Part shown: one piece after another, positions 36,528 through 46,414 of the stretch
Position numbering within the stretch: position 1 is the first letter of the stretch
How the letters are laid out: each line of letters starts with the position of its first letter
Assembly: GCA_035610835.1 (NCBI GenBank)
Contig: CM069441.1
Span: 101,987,606-102,051,605, forward strand
DNA length: 64,000 nucleotides
From: Ophiura sarsii
Taxonomy: Eukaryota; Echinodermata; Ophiuroidea; Amphilepidida; Ophiuridae
Direction of reading: 5' to 3'
Made by a program: the position numbers and the translations under genes
Notes under the pieces: model-generated
Database searches by the model: none
Seen by the model: only the letters and a program-made list of their open reading frames with translations
Told to the model about the DNA's origin: nothing

Positions 36528-36612
36528 ACACAGACTTTATAAGTAGCTCAAAATGTGTAATCATCCAAAAAATCACATCGGGACACATTTTATCATGGTA
36601 TACATCATTTTT
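36528..36612. repeat. Remainder of the interrupted satellite monomer
   Basis: ACACAGACTTTATAAGTAGC through CATTTTTTAGACTAA continues the satellite monomer after the MITE. Confidence 0.85.
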
Positions 36613-38785
36613 TAGACTAAGTCGATATCCCGGGGCCCATTTTGGGACCCGAGATTCCCAAAATGTCTCTAAACATTTGATTCTGGAATTATCCATCATT
36701 TCATTCATCAAAGTGAATAAAAATAATAAAAAATAATAATAAGCTTATTTTAAAAAAAATTGTCGGCTAAATCACGATTATTTAATGCACATTTAATGTG
36801 GAGATTCATTTGAAATTGATTTATTTTGTATTTAATCTGTGCATTATTTTTACTCTTTCGCTAAAATGTGATTCTTCGCCGGGTATTTTCATTTTCGTAA
36901 CTGATGTTAGACTTGAAATCAAGTCCTTATTTTCTCCCCCACCACACACCTCTTTTCTACCACCATTCACTTGATAGTAGTACAGCGGGCTTATGTCAAT
37001 CCAATCTTGTCACGCGCGATCTCGCTGTGACCATGCTGTGACTCTCATACGCCAATATAAACCGCTGTAACCATGTAACCGCTGTAACCATATAACCGCT
37101 CCGGCCGACCCGCTTCCGACTTCGTCGCTAGCAGCAGCTTCGCTGCTGCTTTAGCCGCTAACGCGGCTGTATGTGGTGTGGTAGAGCTGTCATGCTGGCT
37201 GTGTGTAGAGCTATAGCCCCGGCTATATCAGTTGCTGGACAGTAAAAAATGCCACCGGTCGAGGTGTGTTGTGGAATGGGGTGTGGTGGGGAGGTCGGGT
37301 ATGGAGAGGGGTAGGATGTAGGTGGGGGAGGATAGAGTCGCCTTGAACCAAGGCTAAACTGATGTAAGCTCTAGTTTCGATAGATTGGTACCAAATCTAT
37401 AATTTGGGTATCGGGTAAAAGTACAACGTTGGAAGGGAATCATTTTTATGGCCCACTTTGTCCCACCGTCCATGGACTCACTCACATTTTTGGAGACTCA
37501 AACTTGTCCTTTTATGTTCTCTTTGGAATTCATGACATTGCTATGAAACTAAGAGCTAGCAAAAGTGGTTCAGAAAAGTCGCATTGGATCTTTTTATTTA
37601 TGACTAGCAAGTATAAACAACTGTGGTATTAATACAAAATCCTGAGAGTGGTATATACGTACTAGTCTCAGACAAAATCTTCGTCGGCCATCTTAAAAAA
37701 CAATAATCACAATTGGTAATTTTGTTTTTCTGTGTAAGCATGTAAGGCTACCGGATTGAATTTCATCCGAATAATAGATGCATATGGATCAAGAAACAGG
37801 TGAGCACTCATTTTTTAAGTTAAACCTGTCCGATATGTCCGTGAAAAACCGAATTTAGACATTAATTATTATGTTAAAATTAGTCACATGATAGCCTTGT
37901 CTTTTTGGTATGGTTCCCCCTTATTCATTTGCCTGAAGAAGTACTGAAAAGGACTACGTGAGCTCATGGTATCAATGAACTCACGCCAGCCGATTTGCTT
38001 GAATTATAATTGACTATAACTATCCGCATTCATTAACGTAGGCAAATAACCTTATAAATAGCGTATAAATGACAACAAACACCTACATATTATGCCAGTG
38101 AGAAGAATGAGAGGAAAATGATTGATGAAATACAATAAATACAAACACAAACCACATTTTAATTCCATGTAATTCGGGGTCTACTTCTTTATGCGTAGAA
38201 ACTATCGTAGGGGCGCATCACTGTACATCCTAACACATATACCTAAATGTGAAACAGAGAACGTGCCTTGGTTACGGCCCAAAAACATCTTAGTAACGCC
38301 TAATTCTGGACCTCAAAAATATGCTCATGCAGTAGGTATCAATATAATACACAACTTATCAAAATTTCCTTCAACCAACGTCCTTACTTTTCAAGATTCT
38401 TGTGCCACAAAAAATACGATAAAAAGCCACGATAAAAGGCAGTAACTGGTCCGTGATAACACAACACATACGGACAAAACCCCCTAAAAAATGGCTACAA
38501 ATGGAGATGATCAGAATCATGCTACCAAACACAGTATTCGAGACTTGTATAGTCATCTCATAAAAACATTAAGGCTTTTGGAATCAAGTATTATACATCT
38601 TAGACATGTTAGAGCTGGTTTATCACATTGGCATTTTACCACAGATAAATTGGTCATAACCTGTTACCTGGTGACTGACAGTCTAATGGAGAAATTGTAA
38701 CTTTGTCAATTCCCCAAGAGAACTGGGTATGACTAGAAACCCAAAGTGGTAGCTTGCCTTTAAAAGGTATTTTATTTATGATATG
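36613..38785. other. Unassigned; right flank repeat of the satellite, then no gene
   Basis: 36648-36815 repeats 32551-32725. 37020-37200 is GC-richer with small hairpins (AGCAGCAGCTTCGCTGCTGC). No exon could be supported. A 69-codon frame at 38491-38700 with an ATGGC start has no domain. Confidence 0.4.
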
Positions 38786-38895
38786 CTTAAAGGTATAGTA
38801 TATTGATCTTATAAGCATATTTTGTTTTTAAAGAAAGTAGATTTTCTTGCAGATTTACATTTCTGATCATAAAGCGTGAATAAAATTATTCTAGA
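38786..38895. repeat. Partial copy of the 63088-63839 foldback family
   Basis: Shares TTAAAGGTATA, GTAGATTTTCTTGCAGATTT and ACATTTCTGATCATAAA with the doubled element at 63088-63839. The other half is absent. Confidence 0.65.
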
Positions 38896-39844
38896 CAAGT
38901 TTTATGAATCTATATGAGCATTATACTTGAAAATATGTGTTTTTATGGTTTTTAAGGGTTGAAAACAGATTGGTTGCACAACAGTTGCAATGTTGTCTAA
39001 GAAATATGATTTTTGATTATGATTGTTTCAATCTGTAACTCGGAACGTCAAGTTAAGTGGCTTTGTTAAAAATTGTCTACAACCAATAAATTTGCGTATT
39101 TCTATTTAGTTCTGTATAATTATAAAAATGTTATTGTTTATACATCCTTAAGCATTATTTTAACAGTAACAATAAGTACATATTACAGATGTTCATATAA
39201 CTTTTTTTTGTTAATTAACAAAAAAAGCCATCACTTTTTAAATTCAAATGAATATTTGAATACAGTCCAATGAATATTTGATACACAGTGAATTCGTACA
39301 ACAATATTTACTTGGGACAACATCGTGAACAAATAACGTCGCAAAATATACCCTTTGCATGTAATTGATTCAATATCTTTTAACATCGGAATTCGGTAAC
39401 TTTATTAATCCCCAACCGATTTCCACCGTTCAAACGAGAAACTATATCAATAAAGACACGTTATTTTCATATTTTGTCTTAAAACTTGCCTAAAACAATA
39501 AAAAACGTTGATTTTGTTAAAGCACTTTATCTTAGGCACTCAATCAAGATGTAATTATTGCTGGTCATATACAGTCCATGAATTGCCCGCAGCTGTGTAA
39601 ACAGACACCTCCCTGGTGTAAACAACTTTTATTTGATCAGATATGCAGTGTTGCCAGACAACATCACAAATGTCGCCTAAAATATCTCAAGCCAATGCCA
39701 AAAGGTAGCCCAATACATACAAAACCTGTCTAAGCACACAATAAACCACAGTTAAACAAGGTTTAGTTGAAAAAGGTCAGTAGCACTCATTGGTGATAGC
39801 AATGCGCTACAACAGAGAGGATCTGTTTTTATGTAGTGTGACAT
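38896..39844. other. No gene recognised
   Basis: AT-rich unassigned sequence. Confidence 0.35.
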
Positions 39845-40418
39845 AAAGGGTTCAACAAAAGAAAGTATACACTTTGTTTATGTCATTTTGAGTAACATTC
39901 AATTTTTGTTTTGACCAAACGGGCTAGATAGGCATTTAGCTGAATCTTTTAGGCATAATTTGATACCAAATTTGCCCCCTAATAACAACGATAAACCATG
40001 ATTAGCGCCATTTAAAGATAATTAGTCATTTTTCAAAAGTCCCATTTTCAATACACTACGCGGGAAGAAAAGACCACATGTTACCTGTCCATAATCAAAT
40101 AGCCCGCTCACTCAGGCACAGCCCAACGCATCCCCACTGTGTGATCAATATCCATTTCATTCCCAGCCATTCAAAGTGCCACGCACAGCATTTTCTCGCG
40201 GCTTGCGTGCGTTGAAAATGTGACTTTTGAAAAGTGACCAATTTTCTTTAAATGGTGCTAATCATGGTTTATCTTTGTTGTTAGGGGGAAAATTTGGTAT
40301 CAAATGATGCCTAAAAGATTCATCTAAATGCCTATCTAGCCTGTTTGGTCAAAACAAAAATTGAATGTTACTCAAAATGACATAAACAAAGTGTATACTT
40401 TCTTTTGTTGAACCCTTT
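39845..40418. mobile_element. Full-length foldback element, about 574 bp
   Basis: AAAGGGTTCAACAAAAGAAA at the left and its complement at the right form the termini. A second arm pair (GATAAACCATGATTAG / CTAATCATGGTTTATC) lies inside. A truncated relative lies at 7591-8002. Confidence 0.9.
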
Positions 40419-40613
40419 ACGTAAAACATAAGGGATTTCATATTGTAGCATGTAAACCGTAGGTAAGATGTCGTTTTCCCATATGTCAAAACCTACCCAT
40501 AAAGGAGGCGAAGGCCGTTGCCCCGCCTCCAAAAATCTAGTGTTACATAACAAATTCCTAAAGTTCATACCGTCTATTTACAATAACTGACAATTTGAGT
40601 TCTTCCTACATTA

Positions 40614-41000
40614 TCACGTGGCCATTTCAGTCAGTATGGCTTTATCGTTACAGAGAATTTGACATAATATCAGTGTCTTGTCTTTGTCTGGAATGTCTTC
40701 CAAAAGGATGAGGATAAGTACATCACGACCTTCCTTAATCAACCTCATGCAAGCAACATTAAGCTGAAAATGGCACATCCCATTTGCCATAAAATGTTTG
40801 GATAAAACAACGATAGTTCTTCGACTGTAGGTTATACCATGGCAGACAGATTCAAAAATAAATCGTCCAGGAGAGATATCTCATTTTTCTTTCATACACA
40901 GCTCAAAAGGTTCTGGTCCATCCTCTATGTTAACCTCTAGCTCATTGTTTACCCAGGCTTCATCCTCTGGGGCATACACCACATATAGTCGAAACGCCTC
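40614..41000 (-). pseudogene. Toll-like-receptor TIR domain, broken
   Basis: A 129-codon reading frame on the minus strand matches TIR motifs in order: EAFRLYVVYAPEDEAWV (box 1 region), NNELE, FELC, DISPG (box 2, normally R-D-x-x-P-G), YSRRTIVVLSKHF, FQLNVACMRLIKEGRDVLI and LILLEDIPD. A TGA stop (40881-40883) replaces the Arg codon of box 2. It ends at TGA (40614-40616), without the usual conserved C-terminal FW. A stop lies just upstream, and the transmembrane and leucine-rich parts are not continuous with it. Known: TIR domains recruit MyD88-type adaptors. This copy cannot encode an intact domain. A single-base sequencing error is the alternative for the stop. Confidence 0.85.
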
Positions 41001-41697
41001 TTAGCCGAATAACCGTTAAAAGGTCAATTATTACCAAAACGACCTTCGCAATTGTGAACCGCGCACTTTCGGTACTAAAACCGAGTTAAACTCCCGCGGA
41101 ATCTGAACTATAATTTTCAAAGAGTGATCTTGAGGTCAAATTTAAGTCTTTTTTGGAGATTGATGTCTTGAAATATTCCTAATAATAGAATCTGTCTTAC
41201 TAACTTATTAAAACCAGTCTCGGACTTTAACAAGCAGAGTATTTCACATGGGAAGTTTGCAATTTTGTCGATATCGAAAGTGAAATGTTGCAAAAATAGC
41301 GTTACATTGATCTGACAAACAGCTGTCTTGAACAGCGAAATTACAAAATGGTCATATATTCAGATAAATGAGGGTTTCAGTCATTATTATTTCCTAAATC
41401 GATTTTACGACGTGACCATTTAAGTATATAAAAAGAGATTGTAAGAGAGAGTAAAATTTGGAACCATTGGCATTTTGTCCATTGTCCATTCATATGCGAT
41501 CGCATTATATTTTGATGTTTGTGCGGATTGCAGGCCATGTGCATAGGAGGAACATCTTTCGAAGGAAATCTTTTTCAACTTATGAGCTAAATAACTGTGA
41601 TATCCTTTTTATCTAACAGAATAAATGATGTTTTTGCATCATGTGGCTCTAGAAACAGAATTGATGAAGTGTTTAAATCTCACGGATATACCTAGTT
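41001..41697 (-). pseudogene. Possible leucine-rich-repeat remnant, otherwise unassigned
   Basis: Near 41095-41165 (minus) one frame reads SISKKDLNLTSRSLFENYSS, which resembles a Toll-receptor leucine-rich repeat with consensus spacing. It lies upstream of the TIR remnant in the right orientation, but frameshifts separate them. The rest is unassigned. Confidence 0.3.
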
Positions 41698-41770
41698 TCC
41701 CTTGATAGCTCAGATGGTAAAGCGTACGCTTGGAGAACGGGAGGGCCAGGGTTCGAAATCGATCCTTCTG
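41698..41770 (+). repeat. tRNA-derived SINE head
   Basis: Contains an A-box-like TAGCTCAGATGG and a B-box-like GGTTCGAAATC at tRNA spacing. The T-arm and acceptor stems do not pair, so it is not a functional tRNA gene. A diverged inverted copy, with matching flanks, is at 42747-42818. Confidence 0.7.
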
Positions 41771-41974
41771 CTCTGCACAATGATACATGATATTTTGTTT
41801 CTCGGCAAAATCATTTTTTGTGTGATTTATTTATGAATGTTTGGTCCATTTCTTTTTCATAAGTTAACAGATCCCCATCATTCTAGTATAAATAATCCCA
41901 AAGCAACAAACAAACCTCGGCATAGTGCTCGGGATCAGAGACTTTAAAGTTGTATTGTATTTCCTGGTATTAAA

Positions 41975-42515
41975 GACGCGACGTAATATACCCACGGACG
42001 GCTATCGCAAGCCATTAGGGTCATTACGTCTTGCGACAACGCGTTGCTTTCCCAAAGCAACGCGTTGCCTAGCGAGCCAATAAGATTACGGCATTTGACC
42101 ACGTGTTGTTTTCCAAAGCAATGCGTTGTTTGAGAAGTCCCAAAGCAACGCGTTGCTTAAAGGAATAAATCGCAATTTGACACCTTTGAAATGATATTGA
42201 TACATAATTATATGCCAAAACACTCAGGGGGTTGGTTGGTAGAGGTAAAAACAAGGATGGCACAATCATAAACTATAAGTATTGGATATCCAACAATCTT
42301 AAACTATAAATATTGGATATCCAACAATCTTAAACTATAAATATTGGATATCCAACAATCTTAAACAATAAATATCGGATATCCAACATTCTTAAACTAT
42401 TTTCGTTAGTGTTATTGCGATTTATTCCGTTTGCGAAAGCAACGCGTTGTCGCAATACGTAATGAGCCTAATGGCTTGCCATAGACGGCCTATGATGTGA
42501 CGTTTTGAAGATGGT
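41975..42515. mobile_element. Element with roughly 70-bp inverted termini and CAACGCGTTG palindromes
   Basis: Left arm with GCAAGCCATTAGGGTCATTA and CGACAACGCGTTGCTTTC is answered by its complement at 42432-42515. Five copies of the palindrome CAACGCGTTG or a one-base variant occur (42038, 42057, 42119, 42142 and 42440 regions). It contains the 31-bp tandem array. No gene. Confidence 0.8.
42270..42402. repeat. 31-bp tandem repeat, 4.3 copies
   Basis: Unit AAACTATAAATATTGGATAT followed by CCAACAATCTT. Copies start at 42270, 42301, 42332 and 42363. Each contains the palindrome TTGGATATCCAA. Confidence 0.95.
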
Positions 42516-42746
42516 TTTCATGACAATGTTTTGCTGCATTTACACCTGATTTTCCTCATTATGCGTATGTGTCTTTTGAAACTAATATTTGAGTGGGTGA
42601 AGGGATAACCTGAGCACAATCGCACCCAGACGGAATATCGAGTAAGAGACATGGTCATCATAAATCATCATAAAACAGTCATAAATAAATTAAAAATCAA
42701 ACAAAATTGATTTTGACGAGAGAAAAAAATATCCGTGACATTGTGC

Positions 42747-42818
42747 AGAGGGGAAGAATCGAACCCTAGACCTCTCGTTCTTCAAGCGAACGCTTTACCA
42801 TTTGCGCTATCAAGGGAA
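42747..42818 (-). repeat. tRNA-derived SINE head, inverted copy
   Basis: On the minus strand it has TAGCGCAAATGG and GGTTCGATTCT at A- and B-box positions, preceded by TAGTTTCCCTTGA as in the 41698 copy. The stems are degenerate. The two heads form a large inverted repeat around the 41975-42515 element. Confidence 0.7.
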
Positions 42819-43215
42819 ACTAGTTATAACCGGGAGATTCAAACACTTTATTTATTGTCAAGTGCCAAATTTTGATCACCATATTTGAGCTTCAAATCGG
42901 GCTTCAAAATGATGCGGCAAAAATCGTCTTAAACACTATTACTATTTCAAACACGAAGGATATCAAACATCTCATTATAATGCGCCACTGTATAGATGGA
43001 TTTTTAACGACGTTGTAAAATAAGGGATTTACGGGCGTTTTCATCTAAAATTGGCTACCATTTCTTCCAGTTCATGTCAGTTTTTACGGCGATGCAGTAG
43101 CATGAAATCTCACATTTCGGGACGTTGGTGACTGAATATATTGATTCGATAAAACAGTATGATGTAACATAGATGTATGCTTCATTGTAGGTTAGTGGGT
43201 AAACGATCAGAGGTC
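42819..43215. repeat. Repeat family member shared with 52896-53131 and 57664-57737
   Basis: Shared ordered blocks include GAGCTTCAAATCGGGCTTCA-like sequence, ATGATGCGSCAAAA, TTTACGACG, TTTACGG and, further right, CTTCATTGTAGGTTAGTGGG. It serves as the uninterrupted version of the site that carries the 4.5-kb insertion at 53132. Confidence 0.6.
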
Positions 43216-43700
43216 TCCGTTTGTATATATTTTGTCCTAAATAAGTGTTAGTTATTTATAAATAGGTAATCAAATAAATTTGAATTTTCCGTGTTTACGT
43301 TAGGACGCCCTCGTACCTAATAATTTGGGGTCAATTCGAAGTGGCGTTTCGACTAATACGCATCATATCGACGGAAATGTATTGGAGCAACCAGTGGCGT
43401 ACCCAGTTTTTGGAAACTGGGGGGGGGGGCGACCATAGTTGTACCGACGAAAGGCATGATGTACCGGCAATTTTTTTTACAGACTCAAAAAAAAATTCGT
43501 AATAGGGCCTACTTGAACATTTTCCCCCCGTGAGCAGCTAAAATCTTGTTTAGGTGGGGGTGGGGGGTTGGGGGGGGGGGGGGGGGGGCGGGGTGTAGCG
43601 ATGAAGTTGTCCGCAAAACCGGCCCAAAAAATCGCACGGTCAAAATCGTAACTCTACCGACGGAGGGTCGTTTTTACCGACGGGGTTATAAAAAAAGAAT
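43216..43700. repeat. Unassigned, G-rich low-complexity tracts
   Basis: G11 at 43419-43429 and G19 at 43570-43588. The CAGTGGCGTACCCAG sequence resembles ends of common invertebrate repeats. No gene. Confidence 0.5.
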
Positions 43701-43910
43701 GCTTTAGGGGTTCTTGGCTGTCCCGTATATTGAACCCTCAGGGTTAAAGGTTCTTTTAGTTTAAAGAACCCCCAAAAGCTTCTGTAGAGAACCTTTAGAG
43801 GTTCTAAAGACGCATTTTTTGTTCTTTTTGAACCTTTAAAAGGTCTTTGTGGAACATATAAAGGTTCTAAAAATGGTTCCATATACGGGACAGCCAAGAA
43901 CCCCTGAAGC
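43701..43910. mobile_element. MITE, 210 bp, TTAGGGGTTCTTGGCTGTCC termini
   Basis: 30-bp inverted termini (43701-43730 and 43881-43910) around a loop made of AGGTTCTWAAGA-type words. Both large reading frames here are arm artefacts. Confidence 0.9.
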
Positions 43911-43945
43911 ACCCTTTTCCAAGAGTGTATTATTACTGAACTTAG

Positions 43946-44181
43946 TAAGCCAAGTCCTACAATACTGGCAGCTAAATAGATCTCTATTAGGTATTTACAA
44001 TATTCAGAGTACACTGCAGTCACACCTTGATGATCAGAACATTGATACATTTGATTGGGTTGAAGTCATGTGTAATTGTCATGTAGAATCCAAGATTGAA
44101 ATGGTCTCACAGTGCAGGGAGAGCAGTCAAAGGGATTACTTACCACTGGCATCCAGTGTACTCAAACGTTTTTTGAAATAA
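43946..44181 (+). CDS. Candidate terminal exon, unknown protein
   Basis: From a possible acceptor (CTTAG at 43941-43945) a frame of 78 codons runs to TAA. It contains SQVLQYWQLNRSLLGIYNIQ, TFDWVEVMCNCHVES and DYLPLASSVLKRFLK. It has mixed, non-repetitive codon use unlike nearby noise, but the pyrimidine tract is poor, there is no upstream exon, and I recognise no domain. It could be a transposon-derived fragment. Confidence 0.25.
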
Positions 44182-44765
44182 AATTCACCTAGAAGGCATT
44201 TTCATGGGATTTTGAGTAATGTCCTTTTGATATTGACTCTGTAGTGTGATAGAAGGACACATTACATTACTTAAAACAATTTTCTTAAACGAAATTTCAT
44301 GCTGATTGCAAATCTCATAATTTAATCAACCAGTACTATGGGTAAATGTTCAAATTTAAGGGATATTACCTGATATGCAATAAAAAATAAAATTAGTCTT
44401 AAAAGCTATTTCACTAGAGATTATTTGAATATTTTATATTGCCTTCTCAAATATTCACAATCATATATATGTGTTTAAGGGGCATTACCTAATTGTAAGG
44501 TCTAAACATCTAAATGTTGGTCAGAAATCAAGTCATATGCCTTTAATGTTGACTTACCAGTATTTTTTCTTTCTTAAACCACAAACTTGTGATATATTAT
44601 TTGTGAACACATTAGCTGGTCTACTGATTTTGGACGGTCATGCATAGTGCATAATTTCTAACACGGGGAAATTCTAAAACACGTCAGCAGCACCAAAATA
44701 AAACGTTATACAAATTCATCGGTTCATAATTTTCCAGGTCGTCTACTCCCGCGTTATCGTACTTG
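44182..44765. other. No gene recognised
   Basis: Unassigned sequence upstream of gene B. Confidence 0.35.
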
Positions 44766-44782
44766 ACGGAAGTTACTTCCGT
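44766..44782. promoter_or_regulatory. ETS-like palindrome upstream of gene B
   Basis: ACGGAAGTTACTTCCGT is a perfect inverted repeat of the ETS-type GGAAGT core, 141 bases before the gene B start codon. Its position suggests a promoter element. This is inference only. Confidence 0.35.
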
Positions 44783-44922
44783 AAGCTGCAATCATGTATA
44801 ACTTAGATCGTGAAGCTGAAACAATTTTGTCATTCGACAATTAACGTCGTCGGTATTAGTCTATGTTATTAGTTTCATCGAATACTTGTTGTCAATTGAC
44901 ACAGTATTGCCGAACCCCAACA

Positions 44923-45008
44923 ATGTGTTTGTGGATGTTGTTACTGAGGGTCATCTTATTGACAGTTGTGATAGAAAGTTGCACAGCAATACCTTTGTCG
45001 TCATCTGG
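44923..45008 (+). CDS. Gene B exon 1: signal peptide
   Basis: ATG at 44923 has A at -3. It encodes MCLWMLLLRVILLTVVIESC and TAIPLSSS, a clear signal peptide, with donor TCTGG|GTGCGT (phase 2). An in-frame ATG at 44863 would add 20 polar residues before the hydrophobic core, so I prefer 44923. Confidence 0.65.
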
Positions 45009-46372
45009 GTGCGTATTTGTTTTGTATATTTTAAAACATTTCACGGAAATATGATATAAAATGCTATTCTTCCGTGTTCAATTTTTAATCATTTTTTTGT
45101 CAGTGTAATTTGGTTCTTTTTATCATTTAGAAGTATAGGCATATACTTATTACGACACCACCCCAACAACAAAAAGGTGTTTTTTGCTTCTACGTATAAA
45201 GGGATACAGGATCTAATTTATGAAATTCCCGACAATATTGTTCCCCCAGAATTTTACTTTCCGGTAATGCACTGATATACCGTATTTTAAATTGTTTCTT
45301 TACTTTTCTAAACTGTTTCAAAACAAGATTGAAGTGATTTAATAGTAAAATATCCCCATTCGCATCGTATTAAGCAACTATTCTAAAGTTTATTAAACAT
45401 CTTTTGAATTTGATTATAAATATGGGCAATCAAACAATTTTGTTGGCCTTATTATATTGCCATGGAGCTGAAACATATTATATTCGCTCAACTAGCCATA
45501 TATGTATCCTTCCTTTCAATATTTAGTTATAGTATGCGTGGTAGCCAGGGGCGGATCCAGGATTTCTCAATAGGGGTGGCGCCAAAGCGGGGGTCAAGAG
45601 GGCTGTAGAACCCTGCGATTTTTGTACACGTTTTCGCACGTTTTTACACGTTTTTAACGTTTCCGCCCTATCAAAAAGGCGCCCTGTCAAAAATAGGAGG
45701 GTGGCGCGCAGGCGCCCTGTCAAAAATAAGGGGGGCGCAGGCGTCCTGTCAAAAAAATAAGGCCCCCACCCCTAAATCCGCCCCTGGTACCGGTAGACAA
45801 CCTACATTATTTGATAATAAAAACCTTTCTGATTGCAGGATAAATGTTTGCGGTCTATGTTCTTATTTTGGACTGGTCTACTCTTGCTGCGACGGATGGA
45901 GCCAAGGTAACCAGGATTATAACCAATGTCTGACTCGTAAGTAAACAAAGGCTGATGGATATACATTACCAAAAAAGAAATCGGCTGGGAATTGAACCGA
46001 TTCTCAAAGTCAAATTGCACATACGCAAAACCCAAATAATAGCACGTGCTTACTTTTCATTGCCATTTCAACACAATTATACAATTACATGGTGCTAACA
46101 ACAGCCCGAGACGGAAGTTTAGACCTATCTTGTACAGCTCTATATAACAGGGCTGTCAACTCTCCCGCATTAGGCGGGAGTCTCCCGCATAGACACTCTT
46201 TCTCCCGCACTCCCGCATAGCATATAAAATCTCCCGCATCAACAAAATTACCTCAATTAAAGTGTGTATCAACACCTTTATACTAGCTTCCGTCGGTACA
46301 TTTGCGATTTTGGGTACATTTGCAATTTTGACCATGCAATTTTCGTGCGGATTTGATGAAAACATCATCCCT

Positions 46373-46414
<42 letters not shown>

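Noticed and set aside
36180..36736. Overlapping frames around the MITE in the satellite
   Set aside because: They arise from repeated CAACCTTGCGCAA words and differ only by frame.
38491..38700. 69-codon frame with ATGGC start
   Set aside because: A plausible start context but no recognisable domain, conservation or splice evidence. Left unannotated.
41698..42818. Two functional tRNA genes
   Set aside because: A- and B-box sequences are present, but T-arm and acceptor stems do not pair and each head is part of a longer repeat, so SINE heads fit better.
42240..43215. Simple long tandem duplication of gene-like DNA
   Set aside because: The similarity to 52896-53131 is short and diverged and contains no exon. 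It is treated as a repeat family.
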